Shown: piece after piece, positions 35,606 to 47,000 of the stretch
How the letters are laid out: every line of letters starts with the position of its first letter
Numbering within the stretch: the stretch's first letter is position 1
DNA from: Prunella strophiata
Taxonomy: Eukaryota > Chordata > Aves > Passeriformes > Prunellidae
Reading direction: 5' to 3'
NCBI GenBank assembly: GCA_036583965.1
Contig: JAZBQD010000027.1
Coordinates: forward strand, 9,587,187-9,651,186
Length of the DNA: 64,000 nt
Translations under genes and position numbers: made by a program
The notes under the pieces: model-generated
Seen by the model: the letters and a program-made list of their open reading frames with translations, nothing else
The model's database searches: none
Told to the model about the DNA's origin: nothing

Positions 35606-35900
35606 GCTGGGCCGATCCGCGCTGGCTCCGCCGGCGGCACCGGGGCGGCGCCGGGGCGGGCCGGCGGGCGGGGCGGGGCGGCGGCACGTGGTCCAGCCCG
35701 GCCCCGGAGGAGCGGGGAGGGGGCAGCTGCCGGCCCGGTACCCCACATCTCCGTGTAGGACAGCGCACTCTCGGTCCAAGTTCCGATTCGGTCCCCGACG
35801 CGCTCGGTTCGGTTCGCACCGCCCCCAGCATCACCAGTCGGTCCCCGGCACTCTGGCTTCGGGCAGGACAATCCCAGTCCCGCCTTTGTTCTGGGAATCC
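34700..35900 (-). promoter_or_regulatory. CpG-island promoter of the mucin-like gene
   Basis: About 1.2 kb of very CpG-dense sequence surrounds the signal peptide exon. Upstream of the ATG (35605) are GC boxes (GGGGCGGGG near 35670) and a CACGTG E-box at 35685-35690. Long open frames of about 400 codons on the plus strand here are an effect of high GC content, not genes. The transcription start is not visible. Confidence 0.7.
35539..35605 (-). CDS. Mucin-like gene exon 1: signal peptide
   Basis: The ATG is in a strong context (CCCAGCATGG). Basic residues, then a Leu/Ala/Cys-rich core (LAAACCLLCALP), end in phase 1 at donor GTACCG. Joined to exon 2 the junction reads LCALPAEGQ, a plausible signal peptidase site. 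The exon lies in a CpG island. Confidence 0.85.
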
Positions 35901-35929
35901 TTAGCCAGGGTTTGCACCACCTCATCACG

Positions 35930-38900
35930 CCATAGACAGGTTCAATTCACCCCAGACGAGGATCTCATCACCTCCTAATCTGCTCTTGGCACCCCCAGTA
36001 GAGCCTGACACCCCCACTTCTGCCCCGTGCCGGGATGGGAACAGCAGATCAGCCCAACGTGGGACATCATCTTGGGGCCCCCGGGTAGTTTCAGGGGTAC
36101 CTGGGTCTGTGGGTACAGCTGGGTGCAGACGTGCTCCAAGCACCCCTGGATAACTGCCCTGGCCAGGGCTCAGCCGGGTGCTCAATGTGCCACGGCTGGT
36201 TTCTCAGGGCATCGTGCAGCCCCTGGGACATCCCCTGGCTTCACATCCCTTCCAGCCTCTGGGGGCTGGCCAGCCTCATCCAGGCACTGTGCCGGCTGAG
36301 CCATCCTTCTGGAAGACTGCCTGCTCTCTTCTGGCCAATATTTCCGAAGAAGAGGGACCCCATGCCATGGCGTGGTCTGTGCTGATCCTCTCTCAGGCTG
36401 CTTTGGCAGAGGTGGGGCTGTGGGTCCCCTTCTCCTTCAGATCCCCGTGCCTGCAGGGGACAGAGGAGGAAAGTAGAAATGGGTATTAACCCAAGAGGTT
36501 TTGCCTCCCTTTTTCAACAAGGAGCTGCTTGGTAGGTCCTGCTCTCAGTTCTGAGGTAGAAGAGAGTTGATCTGATACAGAACTGATCATGCCTTTTACC
36601 AGCTTTATAAGAAAAAAGTAATCTTAGCCCCTCATGGGAAATGTGTTTCTAGCTGCTCGCTACTTACTGCCAAGAAAACTAGCTGTGCCCTTTTCTGGCA
36701 GAGGTGATTGTGCTTGAACAAATGTCCCAGTTCTACGGGGAATTCTTTTAAGTATATTTACAACTATGTAGTTGGTTATAGGAGCCTTCTACTACCCATA
36801 GAAGTTGCAGGGCTACCCAAGAAACCAAAGCCTCCTTTGCTGCAGACAGGCTTGGTCTCTCAGTGCTGTGGGATGCACTGTGCATCACCATGGCCAGGAG
36901 CCACATCTCACCAGCAAGGGACCAGGGCACGTCCCCAGGTACCCACCCCTGAGGAGGGTATGAGCTCCAGGGGACACTGGCACTGCTGGCTGTGCCCACA
37001 GCCCATGAGTTTGTCCAATACCTGTGTGCTTGGCTCACTTCTCTGCTCTGGCCTCTCCCTGGAGACTCCAAAACCATAATATCCACCTCAGCTGGCTTAC
37101 AGAGGGTGGCTCCCAGTCGTCAAGGTTACAGGTCCCTCTGCTTTAATTAAGCACATAGATTCTGCACAGGGTATTTTCAACAGCTGGGGGGCAAGGAGGA
37201 AGGGGGGCTGGCAGTCCTCAGAGGGGTTGGTGAGCAGCACCATAAATCTGGGCAGATGAGACCCCCTGCAGGTCACTACTATTATTTAGCTGGTCTCCTC
37301 CCTCTCAGGATTATTATTAACACACTAATGAGGTACCTTTGGCTCCCCATAGCAAGGAAGGAGCTGATTGGGAGCAAGAAAAGGGACAGCATCTGTGTGA
37401 TAATGTCTTTAAGATGATACTGCCAATGTCCCATCCTGGAGAAGGGAGCAAAAAAAAGGAGAACTTTAATATCCCACTGGTACACAGCCACTTTCTCATG
37501 GAATAAGCAAAACCATTCCCCTCAGACAGCAGGCAGCAGCTCCCCATGTCTGTGTAGGCTCTTGGCTTGTTCTTGAGTAAGGACTGAAAACACCCTTGCA
37601 AGCCCTAGATCAGACAGGTCTGGGGTGGCATTGAGAGTTGAGGACTTAGAATAACTTTTGAAAAAAAGTTTTGTGCTCAAAAACCACAACATCAACTTCT
37701 GCCACTGTCACACCTTCCCTCTTGCAGTGGCTCTCTCTATTCAGCTCCCATGCTTTTTTTTTCTTGGCTGCCAGCCAAGACATGGAGCACACCAGAGATG
37801 ATAATGTTGGTTACAGTAATTTAATAGGAAGAAGCAGATCATAGAAAATAAGTGAATAGAAAATAGTGGCAGCAAAAGAGCTGAGGGGAAGTAAGGACAC
37901 AGGCAGGAGGGATGGAGGTGCTGGCAAAGACCAGTAAAGAAAGACAAGTAAACTCAGTCCTTGGGCTGTGCCCCCCAAACCCAGGGTATGACACAGGCTG
38001 AGTGTCCCCTGAGTGGGCAGAGCTTTGGCCTTGCTGCCACCATCACCTGCAGCCCCACAAAATCCAAAGAGTGATCCCCTGTTTCACCAGCCCTGGGGGT
38101 GAGTGATTGCAGCAGGGGGATCCTGAGCACAGGGATGCTCTGGGCACTGTGGGTGGTTCACCTGGGCTCTGGGCTCATGTAAATAATTCCATTTCTTGTG
38201 CTTTGGCCTCTCTCCCCTCTGCCCTTTGCAGGGGCACTGGGAGCACAGCTGGTGCACATCTCAGAGCCCAGAAGATCCCAGCCTGCCCCCTGTCCCCTTG
38301 AGGGGATGAGGCATGATTAGGATGAGATTGAGGTAGACAGGCCCAGGTATCAGCCCCTAAACAGCTGCTTTAATCCTCTAGGAGCTGTTCTGTGCAGAAT
38401 CAGGAGAGGACCTGCTCTCAAAGGAAGACAACTTGGCCCTTGTAGGGATTTTCAATTCTCAAGGAACCTGGAAGTCAACTGACTGGAGCAGAAGAGCTAA
38501 TCATTGAGTGAGTCATTCCCCCTCCCAAAGCTGAAACATTAAGCCAGTATTTTTATGAAAGGCAAATTAAATCCCACAAGTCAGAGCCAAGAAAAGAGAA
38601 TTTATCAAAGAGCAGAAGATGCCACTGGGAGACTTGCAGGCAGACAGAGGGAGCATTTGCTCAGCAGCCCAGGATATTACATCTCCAGTGTCTCTCCTCC
38701 AATGTGAGGAGTGCTGCCATTCATCTATTTTTAATAACAATGACGCAGGCAGTGAACCTGACTTCAAGGCTGGAATATCATCTTCTTCCCTCTGCATATC
38801 TGTCCTGACTCATCCTCTGTTCCAAGAGCTCTCCACAGCTTGGTAGGCCAGCAAAGGAAGAAAGGAAGAACAAAACTGAAAAAAAAAACACCAAAAAAAG

Positions 38901-41900
38901 GTGGATCAGACAGCAAAGCATAAGAGTTAGAGAATCATTCTGGGCAAGGAACAATTAACACTGTGACTTCACTGGCTCAGGGAGCCTGGGAAAATTAAGG
39001 GAGAGTGGGATCTCTCAGAGAGCTGAGCAGGGATCCAGTGGCATCTGGATACTTGTAGGTCTTGCAGCCCTGCAAAAAGGCCTGGAGAAAGCAGGGGCAG
39101 AGCTAAAGGTGCCCAAGCCTGGGGTGACTGGTGGGGGGGACAAGCTGAAGAGCCCTGTAGTGGCAGAAGTCTCCAATTTCAGTGCCACAAAAGGGAAAAG
39201 TCTCTTCACTGTTGTATCTGCAGAGATAAGGAGTGAGTGCAAGTGTGAGGAGCATAACCAGAGGAGGAGAGGCTGCTGTGCAGCCTGAGGACACAAAAAG
39301 CTGTGCTTTCATCTCAGAGGTAGCTTGGCTCAGCTGGGGAGTGAGGACAGCACACCAGGCAATGCAGAAACCCTTTTGTGCCTCAATGTGAGGCAGGAGA
39401 TGATGTTGGCCTTGATCTTCACAGGACTGTGTGGCCTCTTTCAGCATCCACCATGGTCCAAGATAGTGCAAATCTGCATTTCTGCACTTTGGTGGGTGAA
39501 CACAAAGTGAATACAGCTTCATCAGATGTTTAAGGTTTTCCCCTACAAAACTGGTATTCAGACATCTCAAAAGTTCAGATGCTGCTGAGAGAAGCCATGT
39601 CCCAGGCCTGCCCTGAGTATTGGGGTCTCACCCTTTGCTCCTCAGATCCCAAGAGCTGGAGCATGGTGTGATGGGCTCTGCCCAGGGCTGAACAAGGCAC
39701 AGGGACACAGGGTCAGTCCTGGCTCATTGTCCCAGTGTTTGCACAGCCCCATGGCAGGGAGCACCTCAGAGCAGGCAGGAGCCAGCTGGTCAGTGCCACT
39801 CCACAACCAGGGTACAGCCTGGTGAAAGCCGTGCCACAGCACCATGCCAGGGCAGACAGGCTCTGAATTGCAGCCAAGGCAGCAGATGGCCATGATGAGC
39901 AGGCAGGGGAGCACAGGACTGTGGCACCAGCCCCAGTACAGGAGCTGTCAATTTGGGCATATCCATCTGCCCTAGAGCAATCCCCTTCCAGCTCCCCAGG
40001 CAGGGTGTCTGGTGCTGTGCCAGCCTCCTGCTTGGGCTCTGCCCAGCCTCCTGGAAGAGGAACATGGAAGGTGCTCTGGCATTCCCATGGCTGCCAGGTC
40101 TCATGCAGAGACGTGTGGTGGTGGGTTTGGGCTGACATGGCAGCACAGCTTTGAGCACAAGGACACACTGGGCACCTCATCTGCACCAGTGGTGAGGCAG
40201 AATTGTTAACTTGCAGCAGGCAGGCTCATCCTTGTGCAGAGGACAGCCCTCCTTGCCAGGGGCATGGGCATGACAAGGGGCAGGGGGAAGGCACAGCTGG
40301 GGCTGCTCAGAGTAGCAGGAAATGCCCTCTCACCCACAAGCAACCTTGTCCCTGTTCTGCAAAGGCCACCTGCAGGCTGGCTGAGGGAGGAACGTGAGGG
40401 AGAATGTTCCTCCCAGGGAACACACTAAGGAAAATCTCGGGGTTTGGTGTGTGACTGAAAACCTAAAGGCATAATTTTTTCATGGCTGTTCTGTTAAAAG
40501 TGCACCTAGGACAGGGGCTAGAAAAGGGCCCTATGTTGACATTAATCAAGAGCAAATTCCTGGCATTCCCATGGGGACCCTCTCTTCCAGCTCCTGTGAC
40601 ATGACTTCAGATCTCTGCGGGAGTAAATCAGAGCAGAATTTGACCAGTCTTACCCAAAGATGGTTTTTCTTGACAAGTTTCATTACATAAAGTATTTAAT
40701 GGGTTAAATCACTAAAATGCCCAATCTCATCACAATACTGTGAGGTCAAACCACTGTCTTGGTCCCTTGGGAGGGAAGGGAGACAGTCCCTGTCTGTCAC
40801 ACTTGTTTAATTTTGGAGCCCACAGAACTTCTGCTGGGGAAAACACCTGCTCTGCTGCAGTGGGGGCAAATTTACATCAATTCATTGCAATTAGCTTTCT
40901 TCTTGGGAAGGAGAAATCTCCCAAACTTCTCTCCTCCGGGGCATTTCCAGATCCGGGAGGAAGGGAATTCCCCCTTCTGCCTGCTCTCACCCACCTTCTG
41001 TCTGTTTTTATGTCCAACTGTGAGTGAACCCTTTGACAGACCAGATACATTTAAAAAGCCAAAGCGATCCGTGTGGAGGAGAGAGCCGGTCTGAGAGCAG
41101 AGAGGTGCAAACAGCAAAGCCTCAGAGCTGCTTTTTGGAGTGGCCTGGAGGCATCCGGAGGAGAGGGGAATGAATCCCCGCCCCGAGCCCGGCATTCACG
41201 GGCTGGGGGGCCCTTCTGGGAGGGAGAGGAGATCGGCAGAACCGAGAGCGCTGCGACATCTGCGAGGCTTTGCCTTTGATGAGTCTCTTTGATGATTCTG
41301 CTAACGCGGCGTTCATTTTCCTCTCTCCGGGAGGCTACAGAAGTCGCTCGTCTTCTGCAGATTTCAGGGCTGCAGATTTGCCCCGGTGCTTCTGCCAGCT
41401 GCGAGGGGGGACGGGGAGTCAGTGAGACAAAGTTCTGCTGCGGTGCCCGGATTTTCTCTGCTTTCAAAAATAGGATTTGCCGTTGAGAAGAAGCCGTAGG
41501 AGGGCTCATAAGATGGTTTTATTTCCCTCTCAAAGCAGGGCTCAGTAACGTCACGAGTCGCAGGACCTCATGCAATGTTACATGAAACACAGCGTGAGTG
41601 TTTCCTACTGAGGTTCAGCTTTACTGGATCTCTCTGGTGTGTTTTAATGATGATACTTTGCACCAGACTGTGGGGTTAGTGCTTATTCCTGCGTATTACC
41701 GGTAAGACATTCGCAGTCCAAAAGCAGCAATTACACGTACCTTGCTTGGGAAACAAAAGGAGGTAAATTTTTGGATGGGAAACAGGGGAGCGATAATTCA
41801 TTTGCGTAGTTCTGGGATCAGCTCCTAAAAAGAGCGGTAATCAAAACCTACCACCAGATGTCACCTTAAAGCCAACGAATAGCTCCCGAAACAGCAGGGA

Positions 41901-43260
41901 CGGGGATGGGGAAGAGGGAGATGTTGTTTTTTTTTTTTTTTTTTTAAAACGGGGTACCAAGTGGCAGGGATCACTGGACCCTGACATGGTGAAGGACCCC
42001 GGAATGTTCCAGAGCTAACTTTGCAAAATCTTGCTGAGATAAATCCCAGCAAATTTAACTTTAAAAAAATAAGTTCTAAAGCAAAAATCTTGCTAAAACC
42101 CCCTATTCTGAGACTCAATTCTGCTTGAATATAGAGAAAAGAGACTGATGGATCTGGGTAGTTCCATCTGCTTTGTCACTCTTTAAAATATGATGGATAC
42201 AACAATAATTTTTTAATGGCTTAATTACCAACGCTTTGCTGCACCCTGTGTTTAAGCTGTCATTAGAATAGATGTTTGAACATGGTTGATATTTAACATT
42301 TGTGAGTGTGGGAAAATTTCCTGTGAAGGAAATCCAGGAGGAAATTAAGAAAACAAGACATTTTTTGCCCACACAAAAACACACAGAGAAAGTTTCACAG
42401 TAGGCTCTTGATTGAAATTCTGAGACTAAATTTAATCAAGACATTGCAGAATAGAGAGATTTTAATCCAGCTGTAAGAATAAGTCTCTGTTCAGTATTTA
42501 GAGCTGCTGCTAATGTGTCCAACATCAAACTCCCTCAAGCATATTTTTGATTACACTGAAAAGACTAGATGTAAAATTAATGATGAATGATAATGAAAAA
42601 ACTTATTACTAACACGGTATTGCAAAGCTGAGTGACAAGTTCTTGTCCAAGACCCTTTTTAGTTACAACTCCTCCGATTTTTAACTGTTTGGGATTTGGT
42701 TATTCTATCCAAAACTGTAGAATAAATGAACTTTTTTTTGTTGAAGGGTTTCAGTAAAAATAGCTCAGCCTCTGCCAAAGATGAGGTCAGGGAAAAAATC
42801 AACCTCTCGCCAATGTAAAACAAAACCAAATCCCCCTCACAAATGTTTAATGAGATGTTTTAGTCCCGCCGTGCTTTGGAATGGATACTTGGAATCTGGC
42901 AGTGCGTCGCAGCAGGAAGAAAGGTGTCTTTTTCCATACCTGCTACAGGCTGCCTACATGTGGATAAGCGATAATTTGAAAAATATCAGTTTGTATGTGA
43001 AAAATCCCAGGTTTATTTCATCTTGGCAGCCGAACCCCCAGAATATCTGAGCTGCATTAAGCAGGTTCCAGGTGGGGACCGGGGGGCCGAGCCGTGTGAC
43101 CGACACCAGGAGCAGATGGGAAGGACGGGACGAGTGAACGCTGAAGCTGCAAGTCCTGGAGAGAGGAGGAGACCAGAGAAAGGGATGAGTCCTGTGGGAA
43201 ACCGCGCAGGGGACGGGTAATAGCGGCAATAACAGCAGCGCTGCCAGCACGGAGCCCAGC
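35930..43260. other. Intergenic stretch between mucin-like gene and TESK2
   Basis: I see no gene. It holds a small CpG-rich patch at about 41.10-41.55 kb (listed separately), a T-run near 41927-41945, and scattered chance open frames without motifs. Both flanking genes point away from this interval, so it is a natural place for shared distal regulation. Confidence 0.55.
41100..41560. promoter_or_regulatory. Orphan CpG-rich patch
   Basis: CpG dinucleotides become frequent between about 41140 and 41460 (for example CATCCGGAGG, GATCGGCAGAACCGAGAGCG, CGGCGTTC) and an AACGTCAC half-CRE follows near 41548. The sequences on both sides are CpG-poor. No exon is evident, so this could be an enhancer, an alternative TESK2 promoter or an unannotated RNA start. 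Confidence 0.35.
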
Positions 43261-43272
43261 TGCGAAGGGCTC

Positions 43273-43341
43273 GAGGATGAGGAGGATGAGGAGGATGAGG
43301 AGGATGAGGAGGATGAGGAGGATGAGGAGGATGAGGAGGAT
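43273..43341. repeat. 9-bp tandem repeat (GAGGATGAG)n
   Basis: About 7.6 near-perfect copies of GAGGATGAG. In the six frames it gives poly-acidic (EDE), Ser-only or His-Pro-Pro runs, so the long minus-strand open frames crossing it are artefacts. It lies about 160 bp upstream of the CCAAT cluster of TESK2. Confidence 0.95.
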
Positions 43342-43432
43342 GGCGACCGGGACCGGGACCGGCCACAGGCTCGGGACGTCCGAGTGCCCGCCCCACTGAC
43401 AGCTTCAGCCGCCGCCGCTAAAACACACGGTG

Positions 43433-43752
43433 ATTGGCTGAGCTGCCTGCCCATCACTGCCCGTCCCGCTCTCCTATTGGCTGAGTCTCTTATTTATAAC
43501 CCGCCCTCAGGGGCTGACCAATGAGAGCGAGGCGCCCATAGCAACGCCCCCTCTTCTTCCTGCCGCTGCCTCCCGCGCGTCTCTCGGGAGTTGTTGTCGC
43601 GCCTGTGATTGGTCAGACAGCGTGTCGCTCAAGCGCCCACGACCAATTGGAAAGGAGCACTCACGCGGGCTACCTGCGAATCCCTCCGCCTGGTTTCCTT
43701 TTCCCATTGGTCGAAAGGCGCTGTCCATCACGCTTTGCCTAGCAGCGATTGG
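43433..43752. promoter_or_regulatory. TESK2: Seven-fold CCAAT-box (NF-Y) array of the TESK2 promoter
   Basis: ATTGG or CCAAT occurs at 43433, 43476, 43518, 43608, 43643 (as the palindrome CCAATTGG), 43706 and 43748. Five of the seven have NF-Y-like flanks (for example GTGATTGGCTGAG, CCTATTGGCTGAG, CTGACCAATGAG). The steps are 43, 42, 90, 35, 63 and 42 bases, so three are about 42 and one about twice that. Both orientations are present. The array ends shortly before the GC boxes and the first exon of TESK2. Confidence 0.75.
43491..43498 (+). promoter_or_regulatory. TATA-like element within the CCAAT array
   Basis: TATTTATA, followed by ACCCGCCC, sits between the second and third CCAAT boxes. 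It could direct a start near 43525 on the plus strand, well upstream of the assumed TESK2 first exon. It is an isolated motif without transcript evidence. Confidence 0.35.
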
Positions 43753-43799
43753 CTGGTGGGGAGGGGCGGCTCCCGGCCGGTTCCCGCCCCGGCGCTGTG

Positions 43800-44007
43800 G
43801 GCGGCGGCGCTCGTGAGGAGGAGGGGAGGAGGCGGAGCCGGCGGTCGCGGCCCCGGGTCCCGCAGCCGGGCTCCCGCCTCACATGGGGCCCCCGCGCCGG
43901 CCGCAGCGGCGGGGCGGACCCGCGCCGGGGTGCTGAGGGGCCGCGGGTGCGGGATGCGGACATGAAAGCCCGCGCCGCCCGCGGGCCCTGCAGGCGCCGC
44001 CGCTCAG
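43800..44007 (+). other. TESK2: TESK2 exon 1 (5' UTR), 5' end approximate
   Basis: CpG-dense sequence ends at donor CGCTCAG before GTAACG (44008-44009), and the next plus-strand acceptor with supporting coding sequence is 51620. The exon contains no TESK2 coding sequence because the coding exon has its own in-frame upstream stop. The 5' boundary is a guess. It contains several upstream ATGs. Confidence 0.6.
43954..43965 (+). other. Minimal uORF in TESK2 exon 1
   Basis: ATG CGG ACA TGA encodes three residues. Its stop overlaps the next upstream ATG in the sequence ATGA at 43962-43965, a layout compatible with termination and re-initiation. Its presence in the mRNA depends on the true transcription start. 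Confidence 0.45.
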
Positions 44008-47000
44008 GTAACGGCCGGCGCGGGGGCGGCGCGGGGCAGGTCCGGGCGGGTCGGCGGTGGGGAGCGGGGCCGCTCCCGGGAAGGGGCTCCCTTCCGGCGG
44101 AGGGGTCTCGCTGCGGTGAGGTGAGCGGGGCGTTGCGGGAAGCAGGTGCGCCGAGGGGCCGCGTCCGCCCCGGCGGCGGCAGGTGAGGAACGGCGGGCGC
44201 CGCGGGAAAGCCGCGCTCTGCTCCCGGGACAAGGGTCTGGAGGCGCCCGGTGCGGGTCTTTGCCCCCCCGGGACTGCCTTGGTAATATTCGCTTTGCCAA
44301 GAGGTGTGAGGGCTTGGCTCGGGTTTTACTGTGTAAGTTCAGCCCTGTAAGAATACGTGAATCACGCGTTAATGACAGGCTCGAGTGTTCAAGTGTATGT
44401 GCGTGTATGTTTGCTCTATGGCGTTCAGGTGAGGCGTGCTATATAAATGTAGGTGGTCACTCTAAATGTTGTATTCCTTGGAGGGTCGGAAGGGTTTTTG
44501 CTTCAAGTACGGGGAACTTTCCACTTGTGTGTTCCTGTAAGTGGTGCTGTAATAGTTGAGAGCTACAATTTCAAGAGTAATGAATTGACTTGGAAGAGTA
44601 CTGAGTTGAATTTTATTTAAACTTTTCTGTTTGCCCCTCTAAAAAAAGCAACAGCTAACATTTAGGTTAGTTTATGAGAAGCCTTTGTGCTTTGACTGGT
44701 TTTATTTTTTTTATTTTAATAGAGATCAGAGTTCTAGCATATTTTATTGTCTGCAAAATCAACAGACTTATAGTTCCATGGACTTAATTCGGCAGTGGAA
44801 TTTGCAACCTAAGATAAGATTTTTTTATGAGAAACTCTGACGTGCCCTGTGGACTAGTCATAAACCTTTCCATTTAGTCATCATCCTTGGAAATTATTGT
44901 TGCATGCCAATAAAAATGTCATTTTCTGATTCTTGCAGTGTTCAGCTGTAGACATGGCTGAGTAATTCCATTGTCCCTTTTGGTTTGTGTAAAACTTGCA
45001 TGCAGAACGAGTAGTTTAAACTGAAGGCAAAGGTGTGTTCCCTATACCTGGTGGCCAGTGTGTGCTCTCCTGTGTTTTTTGCTTTGATTTGTTTTGTGGC
45101 TTTTCATTAGGATGAACAACTAGCAGTTGGGATCAAGCACAAATTAGGGCCTACAGAGCAAGCCTTGCTTCAGTTCTTCCTATTTTTGTGCCTGTGGAAG
45201 GGCAGAGTTAGTTCACAAGAGCTGCTCTGGTGGCACAGGCCTCCTGTAACTTAATTATACCCTCTAATTCCAGATATTTGCTTTTGCCATTGTAATCCTT
45301 TATGCAAATGGTTTCACAGACTCATGAAAGAAATGCAGGGTTGAAGGAGGGGTCTGTTGCTTCTGTGTCTGCTGCAGAAAAGAATGAAGCTTGTGGTTCA
45401 CTTGCATCATAGGTTCCCTTTCTGTATTTTTCCTGTAGCAGCCAACCACGCATTTGCACAATGGCAAAGCTCTTGACTGTGTCCTTGCAGTGTGGCATCT
45501 TGCAAACTGGCACAAAAATAAGAGCTCTGCTGGGCAAGATCAAAAAAAGGTCAATGTTCATAATTTTTTCTTAAAGCCCTTTTCCTGCTTATTAGTTCCC
45601 TACCATATTCATTTGGAGCTGTGTGTTCATCAGTAAGTCCCTCTGATAATCAGCAACTGTATCACACTGGCTCCATCTGTTGTCTGTTGCCAAGTCTTCT
45701 TTCTGACTTAGATTGTAAGCTTCTTTTCATATGATCCTGTCACTTTTTGTTAAGTTGAACACATTGCTGGTGGTGGCTAAACCACTTTCTGGTGTGATTG
45801 TCCTGTTGGTTGCACTGGAGAAATGTAACAGCTTTTGCAGCCAGGAGTGGAGTTGGTTGAGATAACTTTGCTTTTGAAGGCTGACCTTGTACACTCCAGG
45901 TCCATGGCTCTCATGCTATGAGTTTGGTGTTTTCCACTGTACAGGGAGCTTCAGATTGGTTTGTAAATACCAGCAGACAGCAGTGTCTGCAGTACCTTAA
46001 GAACAACGGGTTTGGGAAGCCCTGTTCTCACTTCCAAAAGTCATAAATTAATGAAGACCATGTAACTATTCCATTTGTGCAGGCACTACTGCAGTAAACA
46101 AGGTACTTGGTGTTTCAGTGTAAGGTGCAACCAGTAACACAGCCTTGGGCTTAGTAAGGGGAGCTACAGAATGTCTTAAGTATTTGTGGAGATGATACTT
46201 GTAGCTGGAAAATACAAATATTGACTGCCTTGTGTGGTGGTGCATAAATACAAGATTGTGTCCAAGAGATGTCAGTCAGGTATGAAATTCAGCCTGTTTA
46301 CTTTGTCTTCATCCCTCTTTCAGGCGTTCATGTTCTCTTTCCTTTGCTGTTCTGGATTGTCTCACTGGCTGCATTGAAACAACAAAAGTTGCTTGCAGTC
46401 TCATGTGAAACCCTCGGTGCTAATAGAGCTGTCAGCCCTCACTGCAAACCCAGCAGAGAGGCTGGGGGGGAAATTCCTGGATTGAGATGTTACAATACCT
46501 GTTGGTATTAGCAGGCTTTGATTCCCTTTCTTTTTGTTGAGAGCTCAGCAAATGTCAGCCTGCTGACACCTGGAAGGCATGAGCAGCTTCTCAGTGTCTC
46601 TGCTGGGCTCTGTTTTGTTAAACAAACATAATGTATTAAAATTATCCATTTGAAGCAGCAGCTGTGTCTTGTACATGATCTGCTTGAGTGGTTATTTAAC
46701 TCTAACGATGCTCTGTAACCAGGCTGGAGCCTGTCTGCACTGTGGATTGGAGTGACTGAAACCAGGCTAGGAGAGGAATGGTCCTTAGTAGAGCTTCAGT
46801 TTTGTGTTGTAGTTGGACCCTAGAAAATGCTGGTAATTACACTGTGGGGATAAGGATCAAATAGTTTTCTGTTTATTTGTGAGTTTTTAATATTCTCCCT
46901 CAGTTTTATTTGCCTTCTAAATATGTGCTAGAAATTATGCCTGTGCCTGTTGAAAATATTTCTAAACCTGCAACCTTGGCCCTGAATCCTGAGCTCTGCA

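Noticed and set aside
35930..35960. GGTTCAATTC resembling a tRNA B box
   Set aside because: No A box at the right distance and no cloverleaf can be folded around it.
34529..35978. Plus-strand open frames of about 400 codons across the CpG island
   Set aside because: Gly/Pro/Arg/Ala-rich composition with no motif; high GC removes stops in every frame, and the real exon (signal peptide) is on the opposite strand.
39103..39570. 155-codon minus-strand open frame
   Set aside because: No recognisable domain; no flanking exon; stretches on the opposite strand are also open.
42954..43457. Minus-strand frame with a long poly-Ser or His-Pro-Pro stretch
   Set aside because: The stretch is only the GAGGATGAG repeat read in reverse; flanking residues show no conserved feature.
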